Positions 30,283 to 44,300 of a DNA stretch of 64,000 nt are shown here, one piece after another. Source of the stretch: Cliona cf. orientalis (Eukaryota > Porifera > Demospongiae > Clionaida > Clionaidae); NCBI GenBank assembly GCA_963930775.1, contig OZ005701.1, forward strand, positions 1,364,001-1,428,000, in the 5' to 3' direction. The notes under the pieces are model-generated. The model was not told where the DNA came from and made no database searches. It saw nothing but the letters and a program-made list of their open reading frames with translations. How positions within the stretch are numbered: position 1 is the first letter of the stretch; each line of letters begins with the position of its first letter. A program made the position numbers and the translations under genes.

Positions 30283-31339
30283 CGTATTTTCCCGCTATTA
30301 AGCACATGCGCTTACATGTATATCCCCACAGGAAGAAAGCCTGCACTTAATAGCAAAGTGCGCCTAACAGCAAGATGCGCCTAACAGCTAGATTCATCGA
30401 ACTATTGTAAGTTAGCTCACCTTTTAAGCTTCTTGGGCATCAAAGAACAATCGGCTGTCGTTTTGGACAATGAAATTCAATCTTTACGTTCATTTTGAAC
30501 GGCCCCGCCAAGGGCCACTTAATTGATTTCCGGTTCACGCGTAGTATGCGGAAATGCCATACGCATGCATAGCAACGCTTTTAGACCGTAATTTCTTGAT
30601 TATTGGGGGTGTGGCGCGATCGCATAAGCGCATATGTGACCCTTGACTTCGATATCTGCATGCTTTCTTGCTAGCCCAAAGTTCCAGCCGTTTCAAATTA
30701 CTCAAAATCACTATGGCTACTATCGATTCTCAGATTCTTTGAGCTATAAGTGCCATTTCGAGCTGGGCGGAATGCAGCAACACGAATGATTGTGCGATCG
30801 TTCGCTTGGCCACACCCCTAAATGATATCGTGAACGCGCATGCGTTCTTGGATGCAGCTATTCTTGTATCTAGATAGCCCGCTGGCGGGAATTCTAATTA
30901 GCGCCCATAGCAACGGGCTCCGGGTACGGCAGTTGTGTTGACTAGGCAGGTCAAAGTGAAGGCTTATTTCGCCTTTGTTTAGCACAATTAGCCTCAGTAG
31001 ACAACGGCAACAGTTAGAAGGATTATTTGACATGTATATGATAAAATCTGGACTTTGACAAATGTCGACCTGAGCTACTAAAATCGTGCATTGCGCGAAT
31101 CATGCATGGATCCCTTATCAGGGTTTCATTTGGGGGGGGGGGGGGGGGAGGGGTCACTCACCCCACCTTGGAAGCTGGCTGCCCCCCCCCCCCTTGAGAG
31201 TAGCCACCATCCATACATGCAATACATGCACAAGTAAAAGATTTAAATAGTGAAAGTGTCCAAAAGCAGTTTTGCTCATTTTTAAGCCATAAATTAGCTG
31301 AAGCTTCGCGCTATGCACGGTAAGAGACAAATCCCACTT
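30283..31339. other. Rearranged intergenic DNA, copy 2
   Basis: Begins with the TACCGTATTTTCCCGCTATT terminus also found at 9,340, then two blocks that are inverted relative to copy 1: 30,386-30,620 against 14,745-14,963, and 30,640-30,868 against 13,549-13,785. Collinearity resumes at TATCTAGATAGCCCGCTG (30,869; 14,964). No gene seen. Confidence 0.6.
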
Positions 31340-31402
31340 AGCAAATTGCATATTTATACTTGTGTAGTCAATCAAAATGCCTGGGGACGAGGCTGAACTA
31401 TA

Positions 31403-31623
31403 TACCGTATACGCGGAAATATTGGCGAGCATTTAATTTGGCAATTTTCGCCGTCGAGCCGCCCACAAAAATATTGGTGGTTTTAAATTTGGCGATTTTT
31501 TCCTATGCGTAGGCCTATAAAATAGCGCGAAAAATCTTTTGCGCGCATTTAATTTGGCAATTTCTGCGCCGATCGCCAAATCGCCAAATTTAATGAAACG
31601 CCAATATTTCCACGTTTACGGTA
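31403..31623. mobile_element. Foldback MITE, GCGGAAATATTGGCGAGC arms
   Basis: Starts TACCGTATACGCGGAAATAT and ends ATATTTCCACGTTTACGGTA. Arms repeat ATTTGGCGATTTT / AAATCGCCAAATTTAAT phrases. About 221 bp, absent from copy 1. Confidence 0.75.
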
Positions 31624-32504
31624 GTTTTGCAATTAAATCAGAGAGAAGTAAGGCTGAAAAGAAGGCTAGGGGGAGACAGAAATTGAACTGAACTCATCAT
31701 CAATCACAGTCAGCTCAACTGTGGGTTACCTAGGCACTGCTAAATTTATCCAACTACTGTACGTTTCCTCATCTTTTAAGCTGCTTGGGCATCGAAGAAC
31801 AAGTGGCTGTCGCTGACGACAAAGTTTGTCCCTTGCTCAATCTTTACGTAGTGGCTCTGCCCAACTCCATTTAATTGATTTCCGGTTCACACATAGTATA
31901 AGGAAACGCTATATGCAACGCCTTTAGAGCGTAATTTCTTGATTATTGCGGGTGTATTGTGATTGCAAACAAAGCGCTCTAGCTCCTCAGCCAAGCGCAC
32001 GATTTGGAGGCAGGTTATCTCTCTATGATACAGCTAACTAAAATTCGTAGATTGATAAATATGGTGGGTTTTCTCAGATCCGGTCACATACTTTCAAGAG
32101 TAGATGAGGATAAGAGTATAGTATAAAACTAACGTTCAGATAGGAGCCTAAGTGGACTCTACAGTGTTGCAGTAATGACAGTAATTATAGCACATGATAG
32201 TTTACACGAGTGAAGGGATGTATAGCAGATGCTTATCCCTTACAAATCTTGTTTGTGTACTTTTTGATCCTGCCATCCCTACTTCATCCTTCAATTTTAT
32301 TGTTTTTATACTTGTTATACATAATTACAAAATGCATCCTGTCTCTTGTGTATTCGGGGCTTGCTCAGGCCCACCCCGACTCGTATATATACATGTACAT
32401 ATAGAACTGCTTCCTATCTCTAGAGTACTCGAGGCGAGCCTGAGCGAGTCCTGGATAACTACTAGAGCCGTAGGGTTGCTTAAGCTGATGTAATATGTAG
32501 GTAC
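31624..32504. other. Intergenic DNA upstream of Crinkler/RHS copy 2
   Basis: 31,766-31,990 is a further, more diverged copy of the block at 14,745-14,963 / 30,386-30,620. From 32,037 the sequence is again collinear with copy 1 (from 15,437). 32,213-32,330 matches a foldback arm. No gene seen. Confidence 0.5.
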
Positions 32505-35500
32505 ATGTATATGGAAGCTCAGTGTTCAGTGACGACTCCGCCAGCTAAGATACCAAAATTGAGTCACACAGGGATGGCACAGTCAGATGAACCAATGGAG
32601 ATAGCAGCTGCTGGAACTAGTGAGATTGGTGTGTATACTAGTAAATTGTATTCATACATGATAAGTATAATGTTCAATCCACACATCTGTAGAATCTCTT
32701 AAAAGCCAAATATGTGACATTGAGAAGCAAGTGCAAGAAGTTGATAAACAAATACAAGAAGTTGAGAAGAAAGTGAATGAAAGTAGTAGCGATAGAGACT
32801 TAATGCTAAGCTTCATGAAGGAGAAGGAACAGCTAAGGACAGAGAAGGAACAGCTAAGGAAGGAGAAGGAACAGCTAAGGACGAAGGAGGAACAGCTTAG
32901 GAATCTATTGCTGAAGGAACGTCAACCTCAACTATCCCCGAGTATGTGTTTTAATAAAACAGGAGAGCCATATGTAAGATGAAACTTTTTCTCACATAGT
33001 CGCATTACTGAGTTCAGAACAATGCGGCACAATGCATGTTGCAGTAACTGGCCAGCCATGTGGCTACGTACATGTATAATACAGTGGAACCATTGGGACC
33101 AAAATTTTGTCCGCTGTAGCGAGGTGTCCTTAGCTCAGGGGTTAGTGGTTGACCACGCCCCTCCTACAATCGCGGCCAGCTATGATAAAGCACTACTGTG
33201 GACGACAAAAAAGACCGTATTGATGAGAGATCTGTCAACTGACAGCTCCTAAGCAAGAATTTGAGACATACCATAAATCCGGAAATTTTTGTGTAATTAA
33301 ATATTCGTAATAAAAATTTTCGTATTTAATCATTTTTGTAGGACGACTCCACCTACGAAAATATTTTTACATCGAATTTTTTTTAGCAACAACATAGTAG
33401 CTATGTGTGAAGAAGATCGCGAGTTTGATCGAACAACGGAGCAGCCCAGGTGTCGAGATCACCAACGATAATTGAGGAGCTACTGTATTCGCGGCTACCA
33501 CGCAAAGATCGAGCAGAACACACGGACGTATGGTACGTACGCGCATGCGCGCGCGCTAAAATTTTTTACCACAAATATTTCGTGATATTTAATTTCGTAG
33601 TCTTGAGCAACTACGAAAATATTTCAACAACAAAAATTTCCGGATTTACGGTACTTAGGCTTTACTGTAGTTACTGGTCGCAGAAATGGACTGATTTAAA
33701 TGGTGAGTGCGGCCTAACTGTCCGTTATGCAAGGTTGTTCGCTATTGTGCAGGCTGAACAGGACCAAAATAAGTGTCTTTTGTACAGAATAGCGTTGTGT
33801 CCGTTGTTGAGGGGATTTGTGAATATATTGAAGTCTATGGAAATACAATCCCGACATTTAGAAGTGTCCGTTATATATAAGTTAGACACTGTTTAGGAGG
33901 TTTCTATGTGATTTAGAAGACCAAAGGACCCTATATAGAATCCCGAGCGAAGCAAGGGCTCTATGAGAGCCCTGAGGTCTTCTAAATCACATAGAAACTG
34001 ACTTAACAGTGTCTAACAAGTTTAGATCATATAAGTTTGTATTGCTAGAGTCAGAGGGCAAAGCTTGTAGGTGACTATGAAAATCTTGTAGGTGACTATG
34101 AGAAGCTTGTAGGTGACTATGAGATATAGATACCGTATTTCCTCGATCAGACGCCGCCCTCAAATAGACGCCGCACTCGAATAGTCGCCGCTAGCTACGC
34201 ATGCCCGATATTTACTGTCGCCGCCCTCGAATTATTGCCGCACTCTCTAATTAGAGCCCACTTGCCACTCCCTTAAACAGTGTCAATGTGCTTGCGAGCG
34301 GTGCTACTGTACGCGAGAAAGCCATCAAGAGACTAGTAAAGCTTCTGACGAAGGCAGACGGTGAAAAGCAGCTAGCTAAAACAAACCTCTTCATTATTCT
34401 TGTATGCAGTTCTACTACTATGTAAGTTTTTGTCGCCGCTAGTTTCAGCAGAGGGAAAAAATTAGTCGCCGCGGCGTCTACTCGAGGAAATACGGTACCT
34501 GTCAGTAGCCAATCAAATTGCAGTATTTTTTACAGCTATGATCTAAATCACAGGTGTCCACCGTTGTGGGGTGTCCGTTAAGCGGGGTTCCACTGTACTA
34601 GGAAGATGATCATCAGGCGGGGTGAGCCTTCGCCTTCACTCGTGGCAGCAGCTATACTTCAGGATTTTTTGTAATCATAGTCGTGTAATATTTCCATTAT
34701 TTGAGTCACTAAAGCCCTGTTCATACCACTTTGGAAGCCAGCTTAGTTTAAGCTGGCTTCGTGTAAACACACTAAACCACATCTGGGAGGTGGTTTGAAA
34801 CAAGTTTCAAACAAGTTTCAAACAAGTTTAGGATATGTTGCTGTACAAACAAGTATTATGTTTGATGTAACAATCATGGAATAATATGCATGAGTTACTC
34901 ACAGTATTAAAGCTCACATACTCAAAGAAAGTCTCATCTCCCTCGTCTCTCACTTCACTCGAGGCTCAGTGGCCTGCTGAGCAGATATCTCGAAACGCGC
35001 GGCGCTTGGCGCCGTTCCTATGGCCACCCTTGTTTGTGCACACGGCACTGCAATTCTGACCAATCATGGGCCTTCTGAACTTGTAGAAGAACGCATCTTT
35101 TATGCCCTTCAGGTTAGGACACGGACTATATAAGAAAAATGATCGTCTAAAAAGTATTTTTCGTTGTATATAGTATAACTAAACTGCTTTATAAATCTGC
35201 CTTCTAAAACAGTTTGTAAACCACATCTGGGAGGCCAGTTTCAAACCAGTTTAGGATATGTTGCTATACAAACTGTCCAGTGTAAATGCTCTATTTCTAG
35301 AAGGGGATTTCTGATATACTCTTGCACGCAAAAATGTTAGAAGCCACATCCACTTTGGGGCAAAACCACGCCCTTTGGGAAAACCCTATGTATGTCTGAA
35401 AATCGAGTTTGACATGAAGTAGCAGTCAACAAAAAGTTAACACTCAGTTCCATTGTATGATCATTTGGAGGTGGGAACATTTCTATTTTCACACCATTCT

Positions 35501-38500
35501 GCGGTATGGGGGAGTACGCACACACATGCATCCATCATTTTTACATTTACGCAAATGCTTAATTGGTAGGCGTGACCGTACTACAAAAATAAATAATATA
35601 GAAACAAGTATGTTTAATGTCACAATCATGGAATAATGTGGCTAGTATGCATAATCGTCGTATGCATATTAACAGTACGTGCTCACAAAACAGAGACGTA
35701 GGTTAGTTCATGCACAAATAGTATCGTGCCTGTGTACGAGTACCGTGTGCATGCGCAGATGGAAGTGGGATGAACTTTGAACCTGTACCAATTATTGTAG
35801 AGGCCACACCCTTCATAGGTAGCATCTGCTCTGGCTCCAACTAAGTGTGCAATGGCAACATTCTCACTCTGCTCGAACGTTGCTACTGGACTACTGACGG
35901 GTATGATAAAGAACTGAGACCTCGCCTCTCGCTTTGCTCAAGGCTCAATAGGTAGTGCTAGCACCTGCTTAGTAGGCCTCTCAAAACGTGTGGCGCTTTC
36001 ACGCCAATCATTCAACAATGCATCTCTAGCTGTAGCTATGGCCTGAGGCATTAAGGCCACTCTTCTTTGTGCACATGATTCTACGGTTCTGACCAATCCT
36101 GAGTCTTGTAGTGCAGACTTTTTCTCTGCCCGTGCACCTCATTCATAGCAACCGGGCGCATCCTAGACGCATATCCATGCCCTCACGTAATGACATGGAC
36201 TAAAATATTATTAGAAAAATGATCGTCTGAAATATTTTTTGTAGTATAATAAATAATTGACCGTTCTTGATGCTGGGTGGAAGAAACAAGCTTTTGAGAA
36301 GCCATGAGTGATGGAGAAGCTCAACCAACCCTCGTATCGGCTTGATAATGTAGTAGATATCGAAAGAAGGCTATATTTTTTTGTACCTTGTCAATTGCCA
36401 GGTACGTTTTGCACGAGTAGTTTGAGTAGTCACCTCAAGCAAAAAAGCAGTCAGCTTGGCTTCCAGTGAGGGGCCGAGTAGAGCCACCTAGCGATCATAG
36501 AAGCCAACGCAGCAGGTGACTAAGGCTATCTTAGATCATAGCTGTAACAAATACTGCATGCAATCTGATTGGCTACTGACAAGTATCTATGTCTCATAGT
36601 CACCTACAAGTTTTGCCCTCTAGCTCTAGCAATACAAAACTATATGATCTAAACTTGTTGGACACTGTTCAGTCAGTTTCTATGTGATTCATAAGACCTC
36701 AGGGCTCTCATAGAACCCTCGCATCGCTCGGGATTAGTCCTTCAGTCTTCTAAATCACATAGAAACCTCCTAAACAGTGTCTAACTAATAAAGTCAAACC
36801 TGTGTATAGTGGTCACTGTGTAAGGCAGCCACCTCTTTATTACAGCCACTTAGTTTAAGCCCCAATCGGCAAAATTCCATATACTAAACACTTCTTTAAA
36901 GCAGCCACCTCTCTATTGCAGCCATTTATTTCTGGCCCATGGGCGACCATTATAGACAGGTTCCACTGTATTTAGTACGCACTGAGTCTGTGCTTACTAA
37001 GAATGTTTCTCACCTGCCAAAAGAACGCTTGTCACCTTTCTGTCCGTACTGTTCAGCTACCGTTTCGTTTTTTTTCTCATCGTTCTACAATCGTAGAATT
37101 GGAAACAGAACGTTAATTTTTTTATTGACCGCTACTCTATGTTTGATAAGCTCTACCATAGAGCTAACCCACATTCAAGTTTTTGGCCGATCGTGTGCTT
37201 CATTGTGGAGATACAGTGCTTTGTTTGTGATCACACCACGTTCCCAACAAATTAATTTGGTCTGGCCTTAATGTAAGAACTTAGCATAATGATTTTGCGA
37301 TTTCTCATAGTATGTATATATGGAGCGATTGACGACCTTTACCAGAAAAGCATGCATTTTACAATATTGAAATTGCTTTTTTCCATACGTTGTATTACCG
37401 TAGAATCCCGCGATTACGCCCCCCCCCTCCATTTTTAGCTCAAGTTCTTGCATAGGTACTTTTGTCTCGCGTATAAGCCCCCCCGTAAAATGGAGCCCAT
37501 AAATCAACAAAAACAGTAGCTACAGTAGCAAACTACCTATTTGTGTCATATTATGCCTTACTTTGTCGTTTTCTCGAGTTTTGCCCACCAAACAGCCAGA
37601 TAAAGTACAAAGATCGCGCGCCCACATGGCATTCGACGGTCGGTAATGGTCGTCACACGGAAATGTGAGGATCCCGCATATAAGCCCCCTCCCCACTTTT
37701 GCCCAATCCTAGCATGCACAAAGGGGGGGGGGGGGCGTAATCGCGGGATTCTACGGTAATATTCAATTTCCAATAATGACTGAAATGTAAAAAAAATCCG
37801 CTTTTCTTCAATTTTCTACTTTGAATTGTTATTATGGTTACGGGTGACAGTTTACATCAAGAAATTTTTAATCTATTTATATCTCCACAAGGGAAGCAGC
37901 TGTGAAGCTGAAATAAAAATGAAAATATAGCTAACATGATGATAGAGACAGCTGTCACAACATTGAAGCGACCTTCCCATTGCGAAAGTCAGGCTATGGC
38001 CGCCATCTGTCACGAACTCTTGCGTCAAGTTTTACTTAGACAAGGCTTCTGGTCTACTTTCTATAGCTTATTTATATGAAGTATTTAACTTACTCCAGTG
38101 CTGAAGTTGGTTCCCAAGTTCGTAGAGCCTACACAGAGGGAAAGCTACACAAAAGAAGGTAATTTATGCCAAGCGTAATGGCAAACCAGGTCATCAACAT
38201 GGCTGTCTAGCTGCTTTCTGACAGGTGGCCTTCAAATTCACACCAACTCTAGCCCTGCCCAGATATCTGAGTAATAAGATAAACACTTCCTTACGGTCAA
38301 AAGAGAAGCCATCTACGTGAAACTTGACGCAGAGTTTTCATTTGGGGTTTGTCTTCGTATGCTCCATTACTCACTATGGAAAAAGCCCGTGCGTGGGCGA
38401 ACTGTCACCCGTAACCTTAAGTGACATCTAGCTGAAAAATTGTGATCAGGAATTCGAATATCTTTCTATTGCAGTTCCAGGCCTGATCGACTTCTTTAAG

Positions 38501-39982
38501 GAGATGCCTAATGCAGAGAAAAGAGAATATGAGAATCCAATAGCGGAGCAAAGTGATGACAGTGAAGACGAAGAAAGTAGTCAAGATGAAGAAGGTAGCA
38601 GTGAGGACAGAACTGCGATTGAAGATAATGCTATTTCCACATCTGTGCTGCAATTTCCGGTACCAATGCCAAACACTGAGTTGAATCAGATCTACATCCG
38701 AGGTTGCTATGACAGAATTTATGACGAGTACATTCGGAAGTGCAAAAATACTCTTATTATCGGTAACCCTGGTATTGGAAAGTCCTATTTTACACTATAT
38801 GTTGCATATCGTCTGTTGGCTGATTACCCTACCACCAGTATTTTGTATGGAAGTGGATTTGATGGGTATTATATATACAAGTGTGGAAGAGATGTTCGAA
38901 GGATGACTCCACCGACTGATCCACTTCCGTATGTTGACTACTACGTCTTTGATTGCGGCCAAAGTAAGTCAGCAGTATTGCTGGATGTTCTTACTGCAGG
39001 AAGCAGTAAAAAGAGTATTGTGTGCTCATCTCCCGACAAGAGGAAGTATAAGGATTACTATAAAGGTTGTATAGTCGCTGGTACAAGAGGTCCTGTCTCT
39101 GTGAGAATCTGTATGCCTACATGGACTTGGGATGAGGTAGCGTTCTGTAGTCAGCATCTGTATAATATAATACCAATGCCTATAGTCAAAAAGCGGTTTA
39201 ATGTGTGGGGAGGTATTGCTCGACAAATTTTTCGATTCTACATCCAGGATGATGATGAGGAAATGTTATTAGGCAAGATTAGAGCCACTGATATACAAGG
39301 TGTGCTCTCAGTGGTGAATGCTGACATTCCCGTTACTTCGATTTCTAGTGACATATTGCATGCACATCCAAAAGAAGGCAACTATGCTTCAGTAGTGACT
39401 AAGTTTGCATCCCAGTTTGCTGCTCAACGTGTGTATGAAAAGCTGGAAAGAACGAGTCATGCTTCAGTAATCTCTACTATGTCAGCTGCTGCTAATCATC
39501 CGTGTCTTCGTGGGGTATATGGGCTGATGTTTGAATCATATTGTCATAGTCAGCTACCTTCAGAGCGATTTCAAATGAAATCCTTAGCCTCAGCTGGAGG
39601 ATCTGAGACCCTAGAACTACATCGTGAATGTCGGTTTTTTGGCAAACTGCAAGAGATAATATCATTGAGTGAAACTAAAAGAAATGAGTACTATTTTATT
39701 CCTAAAGTATCCAATTTTCCAGCTGTTGATGCAATTGCTCCACCAGGCATGGTATTTCAGATGACAGTTTCCCATGATTATTCAGTAAAAAGAAAATATT
39801 TACTGAAGATCAAGAAGGCACTGCAGTGTAGCAGCTTAAAACTATGCTTTGTTGTTCCAGAAGATATTTATGCACAATTTCCTCAACAGAAGTATTTGAA
39901 CGAAGATAACAAAGTTTGTGAGTACAAAATGGATTGGGTGACCCAGTGGGCAGTCTGTGTACCAATCAAAACTAACGTGTGA
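32505..39982 (+). CDS. Crinkler/RHS-type P-loop NTPase-nuclease protein, paralogue 2
   Basis: Three exons: 32,505-32,628 (a second ATG at 32,511 matches the start of paralogue 1), 32,693-32,941 and 38,475-39,982, about 624-626 aa. The layout is the same as paralogue 1: short leader, charged coiled coil with KEKEQLR repeats, acidic linker, P-loop (GNPGIGKS), VFDCG strand, and C-terminal nuclease-like half with VDAIAP and FQMTVSH. The two proteins are nearly identical in the C-terminal 160 residues but differ at many positions between residues about 175 and 470, including the P-loop (S to N), a one-residue indel near the PP-rich turn, and loss of two residues before QDDDEEM. Both frames are fully open, which argues that both are functional. 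Family role as for paralogue 1. Confidence 0.7.
33080..34597. mobile_element. TACAGTGGAACC TIR element, copy 2 version, with nested repeats
   Basis: Collinear with 16,464-18,048. Here the left end has lost about 18 bases directly after GTGGAACC. Nested elements are a foldback at 33,269-33,653, a hairpin repeat at 33,881-34,017 and a foldback at 34,131-34,497. Confidence 0.65.
36658..36784. repeat. Hairpin repeat, family member (GTGTCTAAC ends)
   Basis: Same near-palindromic family as 17,315-17,451, in the reverse order within the intron, and shared with 20,958-21,084. One arm carries CAGTCAGTTTCTATGTGATT, the other AAATCACATAGAAACCTCC. Confidence 0.75.
36791..36970. mobile_element. 180-bp MITE, post-duplication insertion with TA target duplication
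   Basis: Copy 1 reads CTAACTAATATTTAGTACG. Copy 2 reads CTAACTAATA, then 178 bp, then TATTTAGTACG. The insert begins AAGTCAAACCTGTGTATAGT and ends ATAGACAGGTTCCACTG, which are imperfect inverted repeats of the TACAGTGGAACC type. The empty site in copy 1 gives exact ends. Confidence 0.85.
37396..37758. mobile_element. Foldback MITE, TAGAATCCCGCGATTACGCC arms (copy 2)
   Basis: Collinear counterpart of 21,510-21,859, with the right arm here a perfect match to the left (AATCGCGGGATTCTACGGTA). Confidence 0.8.
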
Positions 39983-40828
39983 TCCGATATTTGAACATTT
40001 GAGTGTAATGGAAAAAGCACATCTCTTTCCATATTGGAATATTTGAACATAACACAAAACAGTAGCTGATATAATATTATATTGTTTGCTTATTGTAGCG
40101 TGTAAATTGTATCGTAATAATATTTTATGATCCATACCCAGGGGTTCTCTAAAGTGCAGGGCAGAGGAGGACTGTCTGAAACATGACTCTATAATATCAC
40201 TTGCATTACTTCAATTTACTCCACCTACACCCTGACCCATTATTTTTATCTACGTTATTTTTTTTTAAGCAAGCTACGTTGTTTTTTTAAGCGAGCTGAC
40301 ACACTAAGACGAAAAGAATGGTCCAGAATCCACCGCACGGTCGAGCTGGATGCCCATACATATATACAATCCGAGCAGGTATCCATAATACAGTGTTCAG
40401 CAAAGGGTCGTCAACGTACCCATGCAATTCGTAGCATTTTTATGGGCAAACAAATGCATGGCTTCCCATACATAATATTATTATGTATATACGGAAAACT
40501 TAAAAAAAGTGCCATAACTTATTCTGAGGTGTGAATCAAATGTCCCATCAACTTTCTACTTTTAACCCATTCTGCGTGCCCATGCAGTCTATACGCTGAG
40601 ACCACTTCATGGACATAGCCACTAGCTCGCTGTTACTGAATACAACGCCCTGTTGTGGCAAGATAAGAAGCTTGGAACTGCCACTGTGTTACCTTCGGTG
40701 TTCTTTGACCATCCTTGTAAGTAATTCTTCAAGTCTCCTGCTCATAAGTTTGACGAGTACGTTGCTGATCGACTTTCAACACTTTGTGTAGACATATTAA
40801 ATTTAAATTTTGTCACCCGTATGCATGC

Positions 40829-41315
40829 AGTGCTGTCCTGCATGTGGAGACACCATTCCTACAATATCTCTAGGTTCAGGTGTTACATACTGAAATTCAT
40901 GAACTACTATTCTCTTTCTTTGCCTTCAACTCCAAACCTACATTCCCACTGGATAGCATAAGACAGTTAATTTTTTTTTTTTTGCATGCACAGGAACATG
41001 TTATAATATTATTATACAATAACTTATTTCCTCCTAAAAATTCCATAAAAATTAAATTAAAGTGATCCACACTAATAACTTAGTGCTATCGTGCACATAC
41101 TCTTATTATAATTTTTATGACACATTATTACAGTACTTAAAAGAATGGCCATAGGCATAGTACATAACGTTACATAGTGCTGTACGATAGACTCCGACAT
41201 CGACATGCAATAATAATTAACATGCAAGTAAAAAAATTAATTTACAATAAAGCACTCTTCATTCCCAACAAGATGATGGAGGGTGGTCAAGTTCTTTTTT
41301 TTTTTGTATAGTGGG
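40829..41315. other. Intergenic, beyond the duplication
   Basis: AT-rich, no gene seen. This is the single-copy flank downstream of copy 2. Confidence 0.5.
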
Positions 41316-44300
41316 TTAGTTTTCGGGGTCGACCGAAGAGTCGTGAATGACTGCCGTAGCCCCCTCACCTTCAACGCGACTTCCAAAGTTGTTCTGCATG
41401 AAAATTAATAGAAATGTATTATTATGGTGCAATTAAGCTCATGATAATAATAATAATTATGGAGTACAAAATACAACGATAACATTTTTTTTTATTACAC
41501 TACTCTTCACAGTACACCTCAATTCTACAGGTTGAAGTTAGCCTGATGCATTATCACGCCACCCCTCCCTTTGCATGTAGCAGAACCCCCCTCCACCCCC
41601 CCCCCCCCCCCCCCCCCCAAAAATAATGGTCATAATTGGCCATTACAGCTAGGGATAGCCTTTCATTATCTCGAGTTTTCCCATGGTAGGTGGCCATTGT
41701 AGACAGGATGGGAGTTCCACTGTATACCGCATAGCGGGAAACTTTCGAGGGAGAAAATTTTCGTAGATCGGTAGTAAGGAAGTATAATTATAGAAAACTT
41801 GTGCAGAATGATACTGATCAATCGCATAATGGATGTGACATGTCGAAAATTTCGTGGAGAAAACTTTCACAGGTGGCTGTAAAATGGCGAAATTCGTGAA
41901 GATTTTCTCCCTCGAAAGTTTCCCACTAGTCAATATAAGCTGCACGACTATGGAAGGGCCTACCTGGAGAACAAGGCTACATTGTAGGTCAACATCAAAC
42001 ATCCAGAGATGAAAAAATACTGTGACCACTGACATGAAATTCCGTGTTCATGGTTAAGTGATTTTCAACTCAACAAAGGTGCACAACGAACATAGCAACG
42101 GTGCTATGGGTTGTAGCTAGGATAACATACCAGCTATAGCTACGTACCTATGCTCGCGTAACAACTACATCATTGGAATGTGAAATCCCCTCCTAATAAG
42201 CAACCACCCCTGAAATGATTGCTCAAAATGTGCCATTAAATCAAAATTTAATTTTAATAGCAGAGGGAAATTTGGGGGGGGGGGGGGGGGGGGGAGTTTG
42301 TGAAACTGTTGAAATTACACATAACATGATGTGTATACTACTCTTGCTACTCCCTAGCAGATTATGTCCACTATTTACTAGAATATAGCACAAGGAAGTT
42401 GTATCCCTTTTCTTTTTTAGAGAGACTGGGAACCTGGAGAATAGTACACTTACTTTGTGCTACATCATGATCCAGCTTGCTAGCCACATAGCTACATAGC
42501 CGATCGGCCCATGCAGCGCTTTTGAGCCAGACCAGGTGCATGCATGTGCTAATCTGATCATGTTTTGACATCACCAGGCCACCCAAACAACTCCTGCAAG
42601 CCACAGGCAAAACCAAAGTGGAGTGGATCCCATGCATAAGCACAATGTCGTGTGTACATTCTATACATGTATTACCTCGTGCCTCAAAATATATACATGT
42701 ACAAACACGTTACCTATACATGGAAATGTGCTTACTCAGCATTAATGTCTAATTAACACTTGCACAAGACGTCCAGTTAGTCAGCAGTACAGGTATTGGA
42801 GAAATACCCTCAAATCACGCTGTTCCCAGACCTTGCCACATTATACTGTACTACCTACATGTTAAAACCTGGGCCTTTTAAAGCTTCAGTTCTGAGAAAC
42901 CAACCCTTTGAGATTTCCCCACAAGATTGATCTCATACTATAGCCCTACTTAGCTGACATTATTGCAACTAGCAGTTAGGAAGGGATATTTACGTAATTT
43001 AGCATAATACACTATGGTGTGCCTGGGAGAGAGAGGGAGGGAAAGAAGGGGAGAGAGAGAGGGGGAGGGAGAGAGAGGGAGGGGAGTAGGAGTAGTAGTT
43101 AGTTACCATTCCTCCATGGGTTGCCATCCACCGAGCAAGGCCCAGCTCTGCGAGCGTCGGTCCGACGTAGTTGGCCACCTGCTGTTCTCTAGTCTGCGTA
43201 GAAATTTCCGCACCTTCTTCCCTCAAAGAGAGGATGGCATGGAACATAGCTGCAGTTGTAATACATGAATGAATGTGAAGGTCTCCATCTATATTAGGCT
43301 AAGCCTGAGCTATCATGTATGTGAGTGAGTGTGGTTGTCTTTGGAGGTGAAGGAAACGTGAATTTGTCATCTTCAACTCCTTGTTTACAAAACTCATTCA
43401 TACTACCAGTGTTATGAATGTATAGGCACTGGGACAGCTTCTCTCGATGGTAGTAGAAGATAAACCCGGTGAAATTTCATGTCCGTGTTAATAGCAGCCA
43501 AACTGTACTAGAGCACCACAGGCCCTTCAAGTACATGTGCACACTTGCACACATATACACCCATATGGGGGGGGGGGGGAGGTGTACACACTACATAAAC
43601 TAAGCTTACCGTGGTAGACGAACGATATCTGATGCCACCCTGAGGGGAAGGACTGTTGAAACTGAGAGAGAATACCAGCACATATTGACGTGAAGTGTTC
43701 TCTCGTCATTGTAAAGGCGGTCACATTGCGGCCGAACAGCTTCACCAATGCTATCTTGGTCTGTGAATCGAGTATGTCTTTGTCAATCTCGTCTCCTATC
43801 GTTCTCAGCCGCTCAGCAATCTAATTATTGCAATGGATACATATGCATAATAAGTTAGCCAGATGGCATGTACGTTAGCAAAGAAGGTACGATTACAGGA
43901 TAAATTAATATAAGTTAAAGAAAGCAGTGAAAGTTCCCACTATACAAGAATCATTTTTGGCACGATTTTAATACAACCCACATGATTTTGACTGACATGT
44001 ACATGTATAACACTTACTAATCTAGTTGGAGGTAGATGTTGCCCCTGCTGCACTTCCTGCAGTCCACCAGTGGCCTGGGCCTGGGCGGTGGCTTGCTGCT
44101 GCTGACCCTCTGCCCCTAGTTGAGGTAAAGAAGCCGGTAGTAGCAGTTCAGGCTCAACCTGTGAGACCTCGCCCTCCGCAGCACGCAATAAGCCAGGCTC
44201 ACCTGCTGTCTTTCTGGGGTAGACGGGAGCCTTCAAAGCAGCGAGAGCCGAGGCTTCTTTGGGCTTGGTGCTCAAGTTGATGAACTCGAAGGCGATGTCT

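Noticed and set aside
43999..44280. Plus-strand 84-codon frame opposite the Bax-like exon 1
   Set aside because: Shadow of the minus-strand coding exon, which has splice sites and homology.
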